Assembly: GCA_002749535.1 (NCBI GenBank)
Contig: MZZL01000407.1
Span: forward strand, 330,277 to 369,934
From: Apophysomyces variabilis
Lineage: Eukaryota > Mucoromycota > Mucoromycetes > Mucorales > Mucoraceae
DNA length: 39,658 nucleotides
Reading direction: 5' to 3'
Below, piece by piece: positions 12,601-22,058 of this stretch (position 1 is the first letter of the stretch; the number at the start of each line of letters is the position of its first letter). A model generated the notes under the pieces. It saw only the letters and a list, made by a program, of their open reading frames with translations. It was not told the origin of the DNA and did no database searches. Made by a program: the position numbers and the translations under genes.

Positions 12601-13708
12601 TTGTCATAGAGCAGAAAAGCAGGATTGTGCTACCGAAAAACTGATGGGATGATCATCTCGAAAAGGCATTACTCAGCCTTATGTAAACTAGGATCTGATT
12701 AACTTAATTCCCCAGCAAAACGGGACTACTGTTTAAAACATGAAAGTTACGGCTTTTTACCCCGCTTTTTTTTGGGGGGGGGGAGGGCTGTCTCTTTCAT
12801 TTCGGCTGAGTGCTTGGAGCGTGGGTAAAAACATGGCATCCGGATCCCTCATTGCTTTCTAATTGTTCCCTATCAGATGGGCAATCCGTTGCAATACGCA
12901 CAGAAGATGAATAGCGAACGAACGCTTATCATCCAACAGCACAAGTGACGTGACAAAAATTAGAAAGCTATATACCATAGATGTATTCCGTTTCTCGTTT
13001 TCAGAATATATAAGATATATTTGACCTATTTCCATTTTGCGCACGCTCCGAAATGAAAAAAATTGTAGGACATGCTAAAAACCAATATTTCTGATGTTAC
13101 GACCCTCGTTCACCAATTAGATCATACTTAAAAACCCGGGATATCCTCAACGATGAATGGTTTAATATTCCTATCGAACAAGACGCCTTTTGGGACAGGT
13201 ATGTATGTCATGCCATGTCGAATCATTGGATCCTTCGTACATTCTCCACATTATCTTTTTTTTCTTAATTTCTCACCATACTATATCGGGTTTTAATCCT
13301 TCTTTGCTGTAATAGAGTTCTAGGTTAAACAAACGCTATCTCGTACAACATCAACTTATCCAACCTTTTTTTTTAGTCCGCAGAGTAGAACCAAGTGCGT
13401 GTTATCCTGTTTTAATGCAGCGTTATCTAGGAAATACAACAATAGACCGTTGTATTGCTCTTGTTCGCACCTATGTGTGCTGTGAAAAGGACTTGCTCTT
13501 GATACGGAAAGTATGATAAAGAGAACAATGGATAAAGCTTTTTTTTAGTCAAGCTTGAAACCCAAGATCCGCCCCATTTCAATCGAGCAATTTTTTCCAA
13601 TTTTGGTTGCGTGACACTCCAATCAGCGGCCGGTCCATCGTTTGCCATGGAAACCGTATGATGTGGGTGCCTGGGTAACCGCCAAAAAAAAATAATATTT
13701 TATTTCCA
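12601..13708. other. Intergenic region upstream of dipeptidyl peptidase III
   Basis: No gene seen. It contains a T8/G10 homopolymer pair near 12765-12783 and an AT-rich stretch (AATAATATTTTATTT) at 13690-13704, immediately before the start codon of the next gene. Confidence 0.5.
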
Positions 13709-16084
13709 ATGTATCGTGCCCTTTTCAGGAACTCTTTGTTTAAAAAACCTCTCGTCAGACTCATGACGACAAATACTTCACGTTACCTTGCAGACGAACG
13801 CACGCCTTTTTCTCGTCTCGAAGCGAGGTCATTCTTCGAATCGTTGACAGACAAAGAACAAAAGTATGCCCATTACATGTCTCGTGCATCTTTCGAGGGC
13901 ACCCGCATCATCGTGACCCAAACCAATCCGAAAGCAGAGGACATTTATGATCTGATCTTGAACGTTTTCACCAATCAACAGGGCCAGTTGATCGACGTTC
14001 AGGAGTTGGCTATCAAGAGGTAAATAACAAACCAAAACAAAAAGTAAAAGCAGATCTTTGCTTTTTTTTATTGCTCGTTTGCTGTCTTTTTTGAGCCATG
14101 TTTTTAACGCTTCCTTTATTTTAATTCAGTAACGTCTCCAAAGAAACATTCGACCAATTCTTGCAATACTCGGCACAATTCTTGGGCAATTTGAGCAACT
14201 ACAAGTCGTTCGGTGATGAAAAGTTCATTCCTCGGTTATCTGTTGAAGAATTCGAGAAAATTGTAGTTGCCAGTGGTTCGCAAGAGGCTCATCGACTGTT
14301 CTCCAAGACAAAGCACGAAATTTGGAATGTGGAACCCGAGCAAGGCAATCTGATAGGGTTCCCGGACGATGGCCATCGTTCAGGATACTACTCGGATAAC
14401 ATTACGAAGGAGGACATCAAACTGGTACAGCAATTCCTGGAAAAGGCCGAAATCGATCCACTGAACACAAGGTAAGATGGGTTTTGAAGAAATAGAAAAG
14501 AAGGAGAAGAAGTATACGATCGGATGAATCGGACCGTAATTCTTCTTATCAGGTTATTTAAGAACGAAAAAGGTTACCAACTGTTGGTAGCAGCCGGTGC
14601 AGGTCCGCAGCCAGTTATCCACCAGTTACAAAACGGTGCCAACCTTGAGATTGTCTACACAGATTTCCAACCACAGATGGCTAAAATTGCAGAAAATATC
14701 AAGCACGCTTTACCTTATGTGGCCAATGACACTCAGAAGCAGATGCTAGAGGCTTACCATGATTCTTTTCTGTCAGGATCTGTGAAGGCACACATGGATT
14801 CTCAGCGGCATTGGTTGAAGGACATTAACCCAGCGGTGGAAACCAACATTGGCTTTATTGAGACCTATCGTGATCCTCAGGGTGTGCGTGCTGAATGGGA
14901 AGGATTTGTGGCAATGATCAATAAGGAACAGACAGTGAAATTTAATCGTCTTGTCGCCGAAGCGCCAATGTTTGTATCTCGCTTGCCATGGCCACCTACT
15001 CTCGAAAGAGATACGATCAACAAGCCTGATTTCACATCGCTCGAAGTGTTAGCATTTGCCACAGCCGGTGTGCCTGCAGGTATCAATATCCCTAACTATA
15101 CCAGCATCACGCAGACACTTGGTTCCAAGAATGTATCCTTGGGCAACGTTATTTCCGCTCAATCACCAGATGAAAAATTCCCGTTTGTACGTGCGGCTGA
15201 TCTGGACTTGTATCGTAAATACCGCAATGCCTCTTTTGAGGTTCAGGTCGGTACTCACGAGCTTGGTCACGGTACAGGCAAGCTGCTGTCGGAGGATGCG
15301 GACGGAAAACTAAACTTTGACCGAGAGACGGTGCTTCATCCCCTGACTAACCAACCGATCACGTCGTGGTACAAACCAGGTCAGAATTTCAGCTCGGTAT
15401 TCAAAGGAATTGCTGCGAGTTACGAAGAATGTCGCGCCGAGTGTATTGCCATGACACTGGGACCCTATCCCGATATTCTGAAAATCTTCAACTATGAAGG
15501 CCAAGAAGCTGAGGATGTATTGTATATGATGTACTTGAATATGGCAAGAGCTGGTCTTACTGCCCTGGAGTTCTACGACCCTGTAGCCAAGAAGGTTAGC
15601 AAAAGGAAAAAAAGCGGAAAAGCAAGTCAATGTTTAAATAACGCCATGATGTTATTTTCGTTTGTAGTGGGGTCAAGCGCACATGCAGGCACGTTATGCT
15701 ATTCTTAATGTCATGCTGAAGGCTGGTCAGGACTTTGTCCAACTGAAGCCTATTCAGGGCGAGGATGGTCATCCCAGTCTCGAAATTCATTTAGACCGAA
15801 CCAAGATCCGATCCGTCGGTGCACCAGCCGTGGCGGATTTCTTACTCAAGTTGCAAACCTATAAATCCACTGCGGATGAAGTTCGTGGAACAGAGATGTA
15901 TTTGGATGCCACCAGTGTTTCTGACGACTGGGCGGAAACACGTGCTATCGTGATCCGCAGCAAACAGCCTCGCAAAGCGTTTGTCCAGGCTAACACCTTC
16001 CTCCAAGATGGTAAAGTGTTGCTGAAGGAATATGAAGCATCGGCCATTGGTATGATCCAGAGTTATGTGGAACGTGCTGTTTAA
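13709..16084 (+). CDS. Dipeptidyl peptidase III (metallopeptidase family M49)
   Basis: Zinc exopeptidase that removes dipeptides from the N terminus of short peptides, usually cytosolic. Exons 13709-14019, 14130-14471, 14553-15594 and 15668-16084 give 703 aa, close to the family's 710-740. Family blocks seen: KPDFTSLEVLAFATAGVPAG, the zinc motif, and EECRAE (residues 509-514) supplying the third zinc ligand. The zinc motif reads HELGH (residues 453-457), one residue shorter than the usual HELLGH of eukaryotic M49 enzymes. The rest of the active-site region is intact, so a functional enzyme is likely. The N terminus (MYRALFRNSLFKKPLVRLM) is basic and amphipathic, with a second Met at residue 19, which suggests alternative mitochondrial and cytosolic forms. 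It is convergent with the POP4 gene, 131 bp apart. Confidence 0.95.
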
Positions 16085-16215
16085 AAGACTAGTACAAAGA
16101 AAAGAAAAAGCGATGAACGAAATTGTTTTATTTTCTATTGCTTAAATAGCGATGGAAATCCTATGTACAAAATGTTTAACAAAAATAAAAGAAGAACAAC
16201 AAAAGAGGGGGTTCA

Positions 16216-17403
16216 TTAGAGATCAATAGTCGGCTTGGACTTAAATTTTCTTGCTGCTCGATCTGCTGCTCGGCACAATAATTGATGACCATACAATGTG
16301 AATATGGATGGACAAGCATCCATTTGCATGGTAAACACAGCACCAGCCTTTGGAATTTCTATTTAATACCATAAAAAAGGTCATGTTAAAGTTCGTTCGA
16401 AAACCAAGCGTTGTACGGTCTACTTGCGTTTTAATCGATTATCTTTTGTGACAATCTTGAATAAGTTCAATGTCTCTTGAACTACAATGCCTGTTGAGCC
16501 GACATAGCTCGGATTTGTACTTCTGGTTACTAGAAAGCAAAAGCAAGCCATTAACTTCTATCCTCTCTTTGTTTTTCCTTCCTCTTTTTCGTTTATATTG
16601 CTTGGTTTATCTTCCTTTTTTACCTGTGAGAATCGATCCATGGAAGTCGGCTTTTAATAGTTTTTGTGCGAATTGTTGGATGTCAGGACCTTGACCATAA
16701 AGGTCTTTCATATACCCTTGCCAAAGGTCATGCAGAGGTACAAACCACTCGTAACGGATATCGCGCGGTACATCATATACTTTGAGTGTACGCCGTTCTC
16801 GGGCATTCAACGGGCGATCTCTTAACTGCTGCCGCTTTGTCTTCTTCCGCTTGTGCAATTTGTCCGTTGGCACGTTGGCGGCATCAAGAAAAACGGCCTT
16901 CATGTTCTTCAAGCTTTTATCGGCAGAGGAGCGCGTCGGAATAAGCTCGCTTACGATGGCCTTGACTTCACCCTGAGTGGTCCATGAACATGATCAGATG
17001 TGGGTTCTTCTTTCCAAGATGCCCTGTTCGAATTGTTACCTCATTTTGGAGTGCGTTGTCCGTTTTACGGAGCAGACTGCTATAAAGATTCTCAGCTTGG
17101 ATAATGAAAGGCAAAATGTTAGTTTCACTGAACGCGCCTAAGCGCTCCCTTTCTATCTATTCTACTCACGTTTTGACATGAGATAGTAATGGGTTTTATG
17201 TCTTTGCAAAGTGGGGAAGTCTGGAAATGATTGTTACTTTTGGCTCTCGGGAGAATAGAAAGCAGTCCTCTTGCCGGTGTGCCGATCTTTTTGCTGTTGC
17301 TGATGTCGGAACCAGACAGCGGGTTGCACTCGGGTAGAAGCCCGTTACTATGATAGCAATAGATGGCAGAAAACTCGTTCTTACATAATAAGGTACTTTG
17401 CAT
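16216..17403 (-). CDS. POP4: RNase P / RNase MRP subunit POP4 (p29)
   Basis: RNA-binding protein subunit of nuclear RNase P and MRP, needed for tRNA 5' processing and pre-rRNA cleavage. Exons 17403-17170, 17090-17040, 16972-16624, 16529-16428 and 16358-16216 give about 292 aa (yeast Pop4 is 279). The C-terminal Rof/RNase P subunit-like barrel is clear: KADFHGSILTVTRSTNPSYV, then STGIVVQETLNLFKIVTKDN, RLKQIPKAG, and a tail RAADRAARKFKSKPTIDL that closely follows the human protein. The basic stretch HKRKKTKRQQLRDRP is also typical. The last intron (16359-16427) starts with GC, not GT (C|GCAAGT). Phase and the RLK-x-IPK homology both require this site. The N-terminal 78 residues are not conserved as far as I can tell, so exon 1 is the least certain part. 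Confidence 0.92.
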
Positions 17404-17616
17404 TACTTTGACCTTTCACTATCATGGTTGTAAATCAATGTACAAGACTTGTTGTACAACTTCGATGCCAGGCAGACCACACTTTGCAGGATTTGAAGCA
17501 CCCGATGGCTGGAATTAAAAAAAAAAGTATTCATTTTGGGATGGGAGCTCTCTTCGGCCGCTTTCGTTCTCTTTTATCTCCCTTTTTCCTTATTGTTTCA
17601 TGGCAGCATTTCAACC
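17404..17616. promoter_or_regulatory. Divergent promoter between POP4 and RCR-like gene
   Basis: The 213 bp between the two start codons must hold both promoters. It is C/T-rich on the right half, with no clear TATA box. Position only. Confidence 0.4.
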
Positions 17617-18026
17617 ATGGCGATGGCAGCATTCACTGTGTTGTGGGTTATTTGTGTAGTATTGTTCCTGTTGGCATTCTACTTGGCAGTGCGGAGACGT
17701 AGGTCGACAGGTCGCCAACCTCGTAAGTTCTGACATCGTCTTCCTCTCTCTTTCTCCATCGCCATTATTTTCCCTCGAACGATGACAAGCACCTAAAGGA
17801 AAAGGAGAAACTCATTCCGCCTATAGACAATACCCATACCTCCACTATTGCTGAAACGACTCCAAATAACCTCGTTGCTTTACCACCACATTCCGTAAGC
17901 TCTCATTATCCTCCCATTTCTTCTATCAGACCACCGCCGGCAGTTTATAAGCCGGAAGAGAGTGAACCACCCCCGTCCTACCAAGATCACACGAAAGACG
18001 TCCGGTTACGTCCCCCAATGACATGA
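17617..18026 (+). CDS. Small single-pass membrane protein, RCR-like, with PPxY motif
   Basis: Predicted 101-aa protein with exons 17617-17722 and 17827-18026. The start ATG sits in a strong context (ACCATGG). One transmembrane segment (residues about 5-25) is followed at once by RRRRSTGRQP, then a proline-rich tail with PPPAVY (71-76) and PPSY (84-87). The layout of one TM, an RRRR-x-GRQP stretch and a C-terminal PPxY matches the fungal RCR family. Yeast Rcr1 and Rcr2 bind the Rsp5 ubiquitin ligase through PPxY, affecting chitin deposition and plasma-membrane protein sorting. The acceptor at 17826 is the only AG that keeps the long tail frame open, and it lies 30 nt after a CTAAA branch-like site. 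The tail is short and the GT-x-W block expected after GRQP is missing, so the family call is moderate. Confidence 0.6.
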
Positions 18027-18424
18027 ACGACACGCCGGCTTAGCATTATCTTTTCTTTATATTCTTTCTTTCTCTTCCACATCGAAAAGAAACAATATAA
18101 TATTCCAATTAATATGGGTATGGTATACCCGACTAAACGAAAGCGGAATAAATAAGGGTTTGCTAGCATCTGCTGATAGGAAGCAAAATGCGTTGATGCG
18201 ATTGCCGGTTACACGAACCCTTATTGTTTGCATTCTGAGAAGCCTATCTGCGTGGTTCGTTCGATAACGTTCTATCCATCAGAAAACGCCACAAGTCACC
18301 ATGGTATTTTGGCGTTCAAGTCATGTTTTTTAGCTGAGCTGTTAATATTTACTTTTTTTCCCTCTTTGTTTCCATTCTTTTTCTTTGCATCGGCTAGTTA
18401 CAGACTCTACGACAAAACCAAAAA
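18027..18424. other. Intergenic, convergent 3' ends
   Basis: About 400 bp between two convergent genes. It is AT/pyrimidine-rich, and I see no feature beyond probable 3' UTRs. Confidence 0.5.
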
Positions 18425-19424
18425 TCACGTTGTGGACTCTTCAACAGATTGCAAATCCTCCTCCATACGCTCCTGTCTTTTCTTTACAGGTGAATCGTCT
18501 TCATCATTGTCTCCTTGATCTCCTTCTGCTGCCATTAAAGCTTCCAGAAGCACTCGTCGCTCTGTCCTCAATCGTTTCAATTTCTTTTGTGCTGCTGCAT
18601 ATTCGTCATTGAGCATTTCGTTTTCTCGCAAGATATACTGCAGTTTGGCTTTAGCAAGCTTATACTTATTAATAGATGAAGAGCCATTTGCTGGTGCGCT
18701 AGATCGATGCGCTGATGTTGAATATCGGTCTGATCGTGCAGAAAAGTGCTCTGGATGAAGATCTGCTTCATCCAAAGAATCGTTTGAATCGTCTGAAACG
18801 TCAAGAGACTGTCCAGATTCTTGTAACCTCCTCCTTTTGATCTTCATGTCCGTGTGTTGGTCGTCTGTTCGTGGTGCTTTTGATTTCTTTTTCATCGATG
18901 GCCGTTGTACTTGTCTTGCAGGATTGGCCGGTGACTTTCCTTTTACGTCGGTTGATATCTCTTCACCGTGTTCAGTCTTGCGATGCCGCATTAAGGCATC
19001 CATACGACCAAATCTAAAATTTAAAATGTATACTTTTCCTTCCGGTTTGGTGATTATGTCACTTACGTTTGGTTACATCCTGGATGAACACATTCGAAAG
19101 GCTTTTCACCAGTATGTATGCGGAGATGCATCATTAAAGCGAATCGGTTATGACATTTGATACCCTGCCTGGAGCACCTTGTCCATTCACAACAGTACTC
19201 GCCTTTTTTCCATCCAACATGGTCTAAACGACAACGAAAATGAGGGATGAGCTTGTAGAAAGTTTTGGGTGAGTTTTTTTACCTTCTGAAAGATGTGTAC
19301 CTAAGGCCGTATGATCGGGAAAAGTACGCATGCAATCCTGCCATTGACATACAAGACCTGCGTCTAATGGTGTAGCAGAACTTTGCTGTATGGGACTTTT
19401 CGGAGCTGAGGGAGTAGTAGCCAT
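18425..19424 (-). CDS. C2H2 zinc-finger protein with C-terminal coiled coil
   Basis: Predicted nuclear protein of 295 aa with exons 19424-19283, 19223-19067 and 19013-18425. It has three C2H2 fingers: C26/C31/H44/H49, C59/C64/H80/H84 and C92/C97/H110/H115. Fingers 1 and 2 both have Trp two residues after the first Cys (CQWQDC, CEWTRC), the tandem CWCH2 arrangement known from GLI/ZIC/AEBP2-type proteins. A TGEKPF linker joins fingers 2 and 3. After a basic KIKRRR patch and an acidic region comes a coiled coil (residues about 215-263, KLAKAKLQYILRENEM onward). Fingers plus this coiled coil recall fungal INO80-complex zinc-finger subunits such as Iec1, but that is a guess. A sequence-specific transcription factor is the alternative. 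Splice phases (1 and 2) close the frame exactly. Confidence 0.85.
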
Positions 19425-20396
19425 GATAATGTGATATATGGATGAATATGGGAATGAAGGATGGGGTAATGCGCGTTACAACTCTGATCGCAAGTGAAGA
19501 AGCCAAACAGATGGTTAGACAGTAATACACAGAACCAGGTTGGATGCTGCTACTGTATGAAAAAGAGTAAAGGGAAGAAAGTACGAGGCGAAACGTACGC
19601 TTGCCCAGAATGTAGGCTGCACGGTGCAGAAACTTCCTCCAGATGTATTTTTTAAAGTAATTTCATAACCAATGAAATTTGACTGCTCTGTTTCAAAACC
19701 ACCTCTGGCCATCTCTGCTGAAAGACGCGATACAATTGCCATCAGGCAAGAAAAGCAAACTGATAGACGATGCCTCAAAAATTACATATACACGAATAAG
19801 AAAGATTATCAAGTGATCCCTGAAAAATTGGTGTTTATGTTTTGACTGTTCGTTCTAACCATGGTTTAAAGAGCTTATCCGCCAGAAAGAAATACTCGTA
19901 GTTCAACTTTTCGAAAGGATGGACAAAATTCTTGATTTTCGAGATTGAATAATACCTACCAAGTGAGAAACTAACTAGGAATGGAGCACGATAAGTTAGA
20001 ATAGAAAATACAAGGAAGATCTCGGTCAATGAACCGAATGTAGTCTTCGGGGATATCGGATGCGCATTGATCTCCTTTCTGAATTCCGGACTTCTAATAT
20101 ACATTCAAAGATTGCGTCTTTTATCCTCCAATTCGCCCGTATCACTATCTTTTTCCTCGACTGTAATATCGTATACATATCTGCAATTATAGGACTAATA
20201 ACTTTGCTATTCGTTTTGTCTTTATTCTCTCATTCAGTGGGAAATATCTGTTAAAGAAAGCAAAGGCACAAGGGGGTGCAGTTGGCAGAACGCTGCGTCA
20301 TTCTTTTAATTTTATTGGCCCCTCCAAAAGGGGAAACCCAATAGTCAAATTTCCACCTTCCTCCTCACCCTATTATTCTGTTCGTCACCTCTTCTC
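19425..20396. other. Intergenic region between divergent genes
   Basis: About 970 bp separating the starts of the zinc-finger gene (-) and the PIP-box protein gene (+). Only short frames without recognisable domains. It should contain both promoters, but I see no clear TATA or other named site. Confidence 0.5.
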
Positions 20397-21635
20397 ATGA
20401 CACGCGGAAAAATGGAAAGAAAACGAAAATTCAAGACAATAGACCAATATTTCAAAAAGGAATCTGCAAAAGAAGTTTCAGGAAACGCTACGATTGACCA
20501 GTATTTTAAGAAGGTTTCGCCACCACCTAAACGTATCGCCAAAGAAGGACCGGGGAAGGAAAACGAAGTTTCCGAAGGAGAAGTGATCGTACGCGGACTA
20601 CAAGATCGATCGTTGCGCAAATTTGGTGGAAAACTTGTGTCCCCTCTGGCACCCAAAGGTGGCTGCGGTGGAAACGGCATAGCCATCTCAAAAATCACAC
20701 CTCAGCCGCGGAAGTTTAACGTGTTGACAGATGAACAAATAAGACAAGGAAAAGAATTCGCATCTCCACCAGCAGAACACGCTTCATCCACGCTATTTTC
20801 GCCGAGATCACCTATTTTGCCGTTGGACGAAACATTGGACTCGCATAATCCGCCGCAGCGAGGTGCTTCTGAACCTCCCGCACCATGCTCAGAGCGAGAA
20901 GGTTTGGAAACGCTGCAAAACGTGAATATAAAGGATATCAAGGAGAAGAAGAAGGGGTTGAAAAGGTCTGCATCTCAATCCTTTTCTTGCCCTACTGCTG
21001 CGCCACTTAGTCGAGATGTATTATCAGAAGAACACGATAAGACAAACATGAGTCGAGTCGATGAAAATGCGAAAGGCAACGAGAAGAAAAAAGAAGACGA
21101 AGAAAGAGCCGGAAAAGCATCGATGCTTTTGCCTCGGGTACGAAACGATGTGGCTGCAGGAGGAAAAGAAAATATTATTGAGGAACAGGATGACGAGAAT
21201 GAGAGTGATAATGAAGCAGAAACTTTTTTTTCTCAGGCGGACGAACCTTCGGATGGATTGTCACCGCAACAATTGGCTCCGCAAGGCTCGCTCGAATTTT
21301 CGTTTGCTGCTGGTTCACAGTCATCCTTTTTTGACGCAGATCAAGACACGCAAGAAAGTGGTTCACCTATCCAGTCTGCAGGCATCGAGTTTTCTATCCC
21401 TACCTTGAAAGACCTTGAAGAACAAAATCAACAAGAGGATAATTTTGGTAAAGGAAGTGATCTATCCGAGAATACCGAAGATACCACCACAGCGCAAGAT
21501 CCCGAGAACGATTCTACCTTACCTTTTTCCATGCTGTCCTCTGATACTGCTCAATACGATGCTCACATTGCTTACCCAGTACCTCGAGGAAAGACTGTGC
21601 TTGAGAAATTTGGAATTGAAAACGAGGAGCAGTGA
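20397..21635 (+). CDS. Acidic disordered protein with two PIP-box-like motifs (hypothetical)
   Basis: A single-exon ORF of 412 codons. I do not recognise an orthologue. The N terminus repeats a short motif: TIDQYFKK at residues 14-21 and again at 32-39. This resembles a PCNA-interacting PIP box (Q-x-x-hydrophobic-x-x-aromatic-aromatic) with basic residues after it, although Q at position 1 is replaced by F or N. Two copies 18 residues apart suggest binding to a multimeric partner such as the PCNA trimer. A semi-conserved-looking block (RSLRKFGGKLVSPLAP, ITPQPRKFNVLTDEQIRQG) lies at about 71-117. The remainder is low-complexity, rich in E, K, S, Q and D, with many SQ/TQ-like and SP sites. A role in replication or repair is an inference from the PIP-like motifs alone. 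Confidence 0.75.
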   Translation: MTRGKMERKRKFKTIDQYFKKESAKEVSGNATIDQYFKKVSPPPKRIAKEGPGKENEVSEGEVIVRGLQDRSLRKFGGKLVSPLAPKGGCGGNGIAISKITPQPRKFNVLTDEQIRQGKEFASPPAEHASSTLFSPRSPILPLDETLDSHNPPQRGASEPPAPCSEREGLETLQNVNIKDIKEKKKGLKRSASQSFSCPTAAPLSRDVLSEEHDKTNMSRVDENAKGNEKKKEDEERAGKASMLLPRVRNDVAAGGKENIIEEQDDENESDNEAETFFSQADEPSDGLSPQQLAPQGSLEFSFAAGSQSSFFDADQDTQESGSPIQSAGIEFSIPTLKDLEEQNQQEDNFGKGSDLSENTEDTTTAQDPENDSTLPFSMLSSDTAQYDAHIAYPVPRGKTVLEKFGIENEEQ

Positions 21636-22058
21636 TGCGTCCTCTTCCTTTATCGCTTTCTCAGTCCCCCAATCCCTTTTCTTAATTCCTTTGTCCTCCT
21701 TATGTATGTAAATAGCGTTACCAAGACAACCTTTTTAGTCTTTTGTAAATTGACTCTGTATTATGTCGCCAACAAAACCCAACTCATTTCTCTGCGATAA
21801 ATGCCCTTACTGCTGATTGCGCACAATCGTTTTTCTTTTTACAATCATCGTTTTGACATTAGATCAGATTTTTGATAATTTCAATTTTAATTTTTCTATG
21901 AAAAAAAAACAGAACAAAAGACTAGAGAAAATAAAGAAAACGAAAACGAATAAATACAAAATGAAATCATATAGGATAATGTGTAGAATAGGTGAAAGGA
22001 GTATAGACTAAATAATAGATGGCAGACATCGACTTATTTCTCTTGTGAATGATTAGTA
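21636..22058. other. Intergenic, convergent 3' ends
   Basis: About 420 bp between convergent genes. It holds an A/T-rich stretch with a poly-purine run around 21900-21965 and no gene. Confidence 0.5.

Noticed and set aside
14473..14552. In-frame ATG at 14524 as start of the large peptidase ORF
   Set aside because: It lies within an intron (donor GGTAAGA, acceptor TTATCAG). The conserved protein continues from upstream exons.
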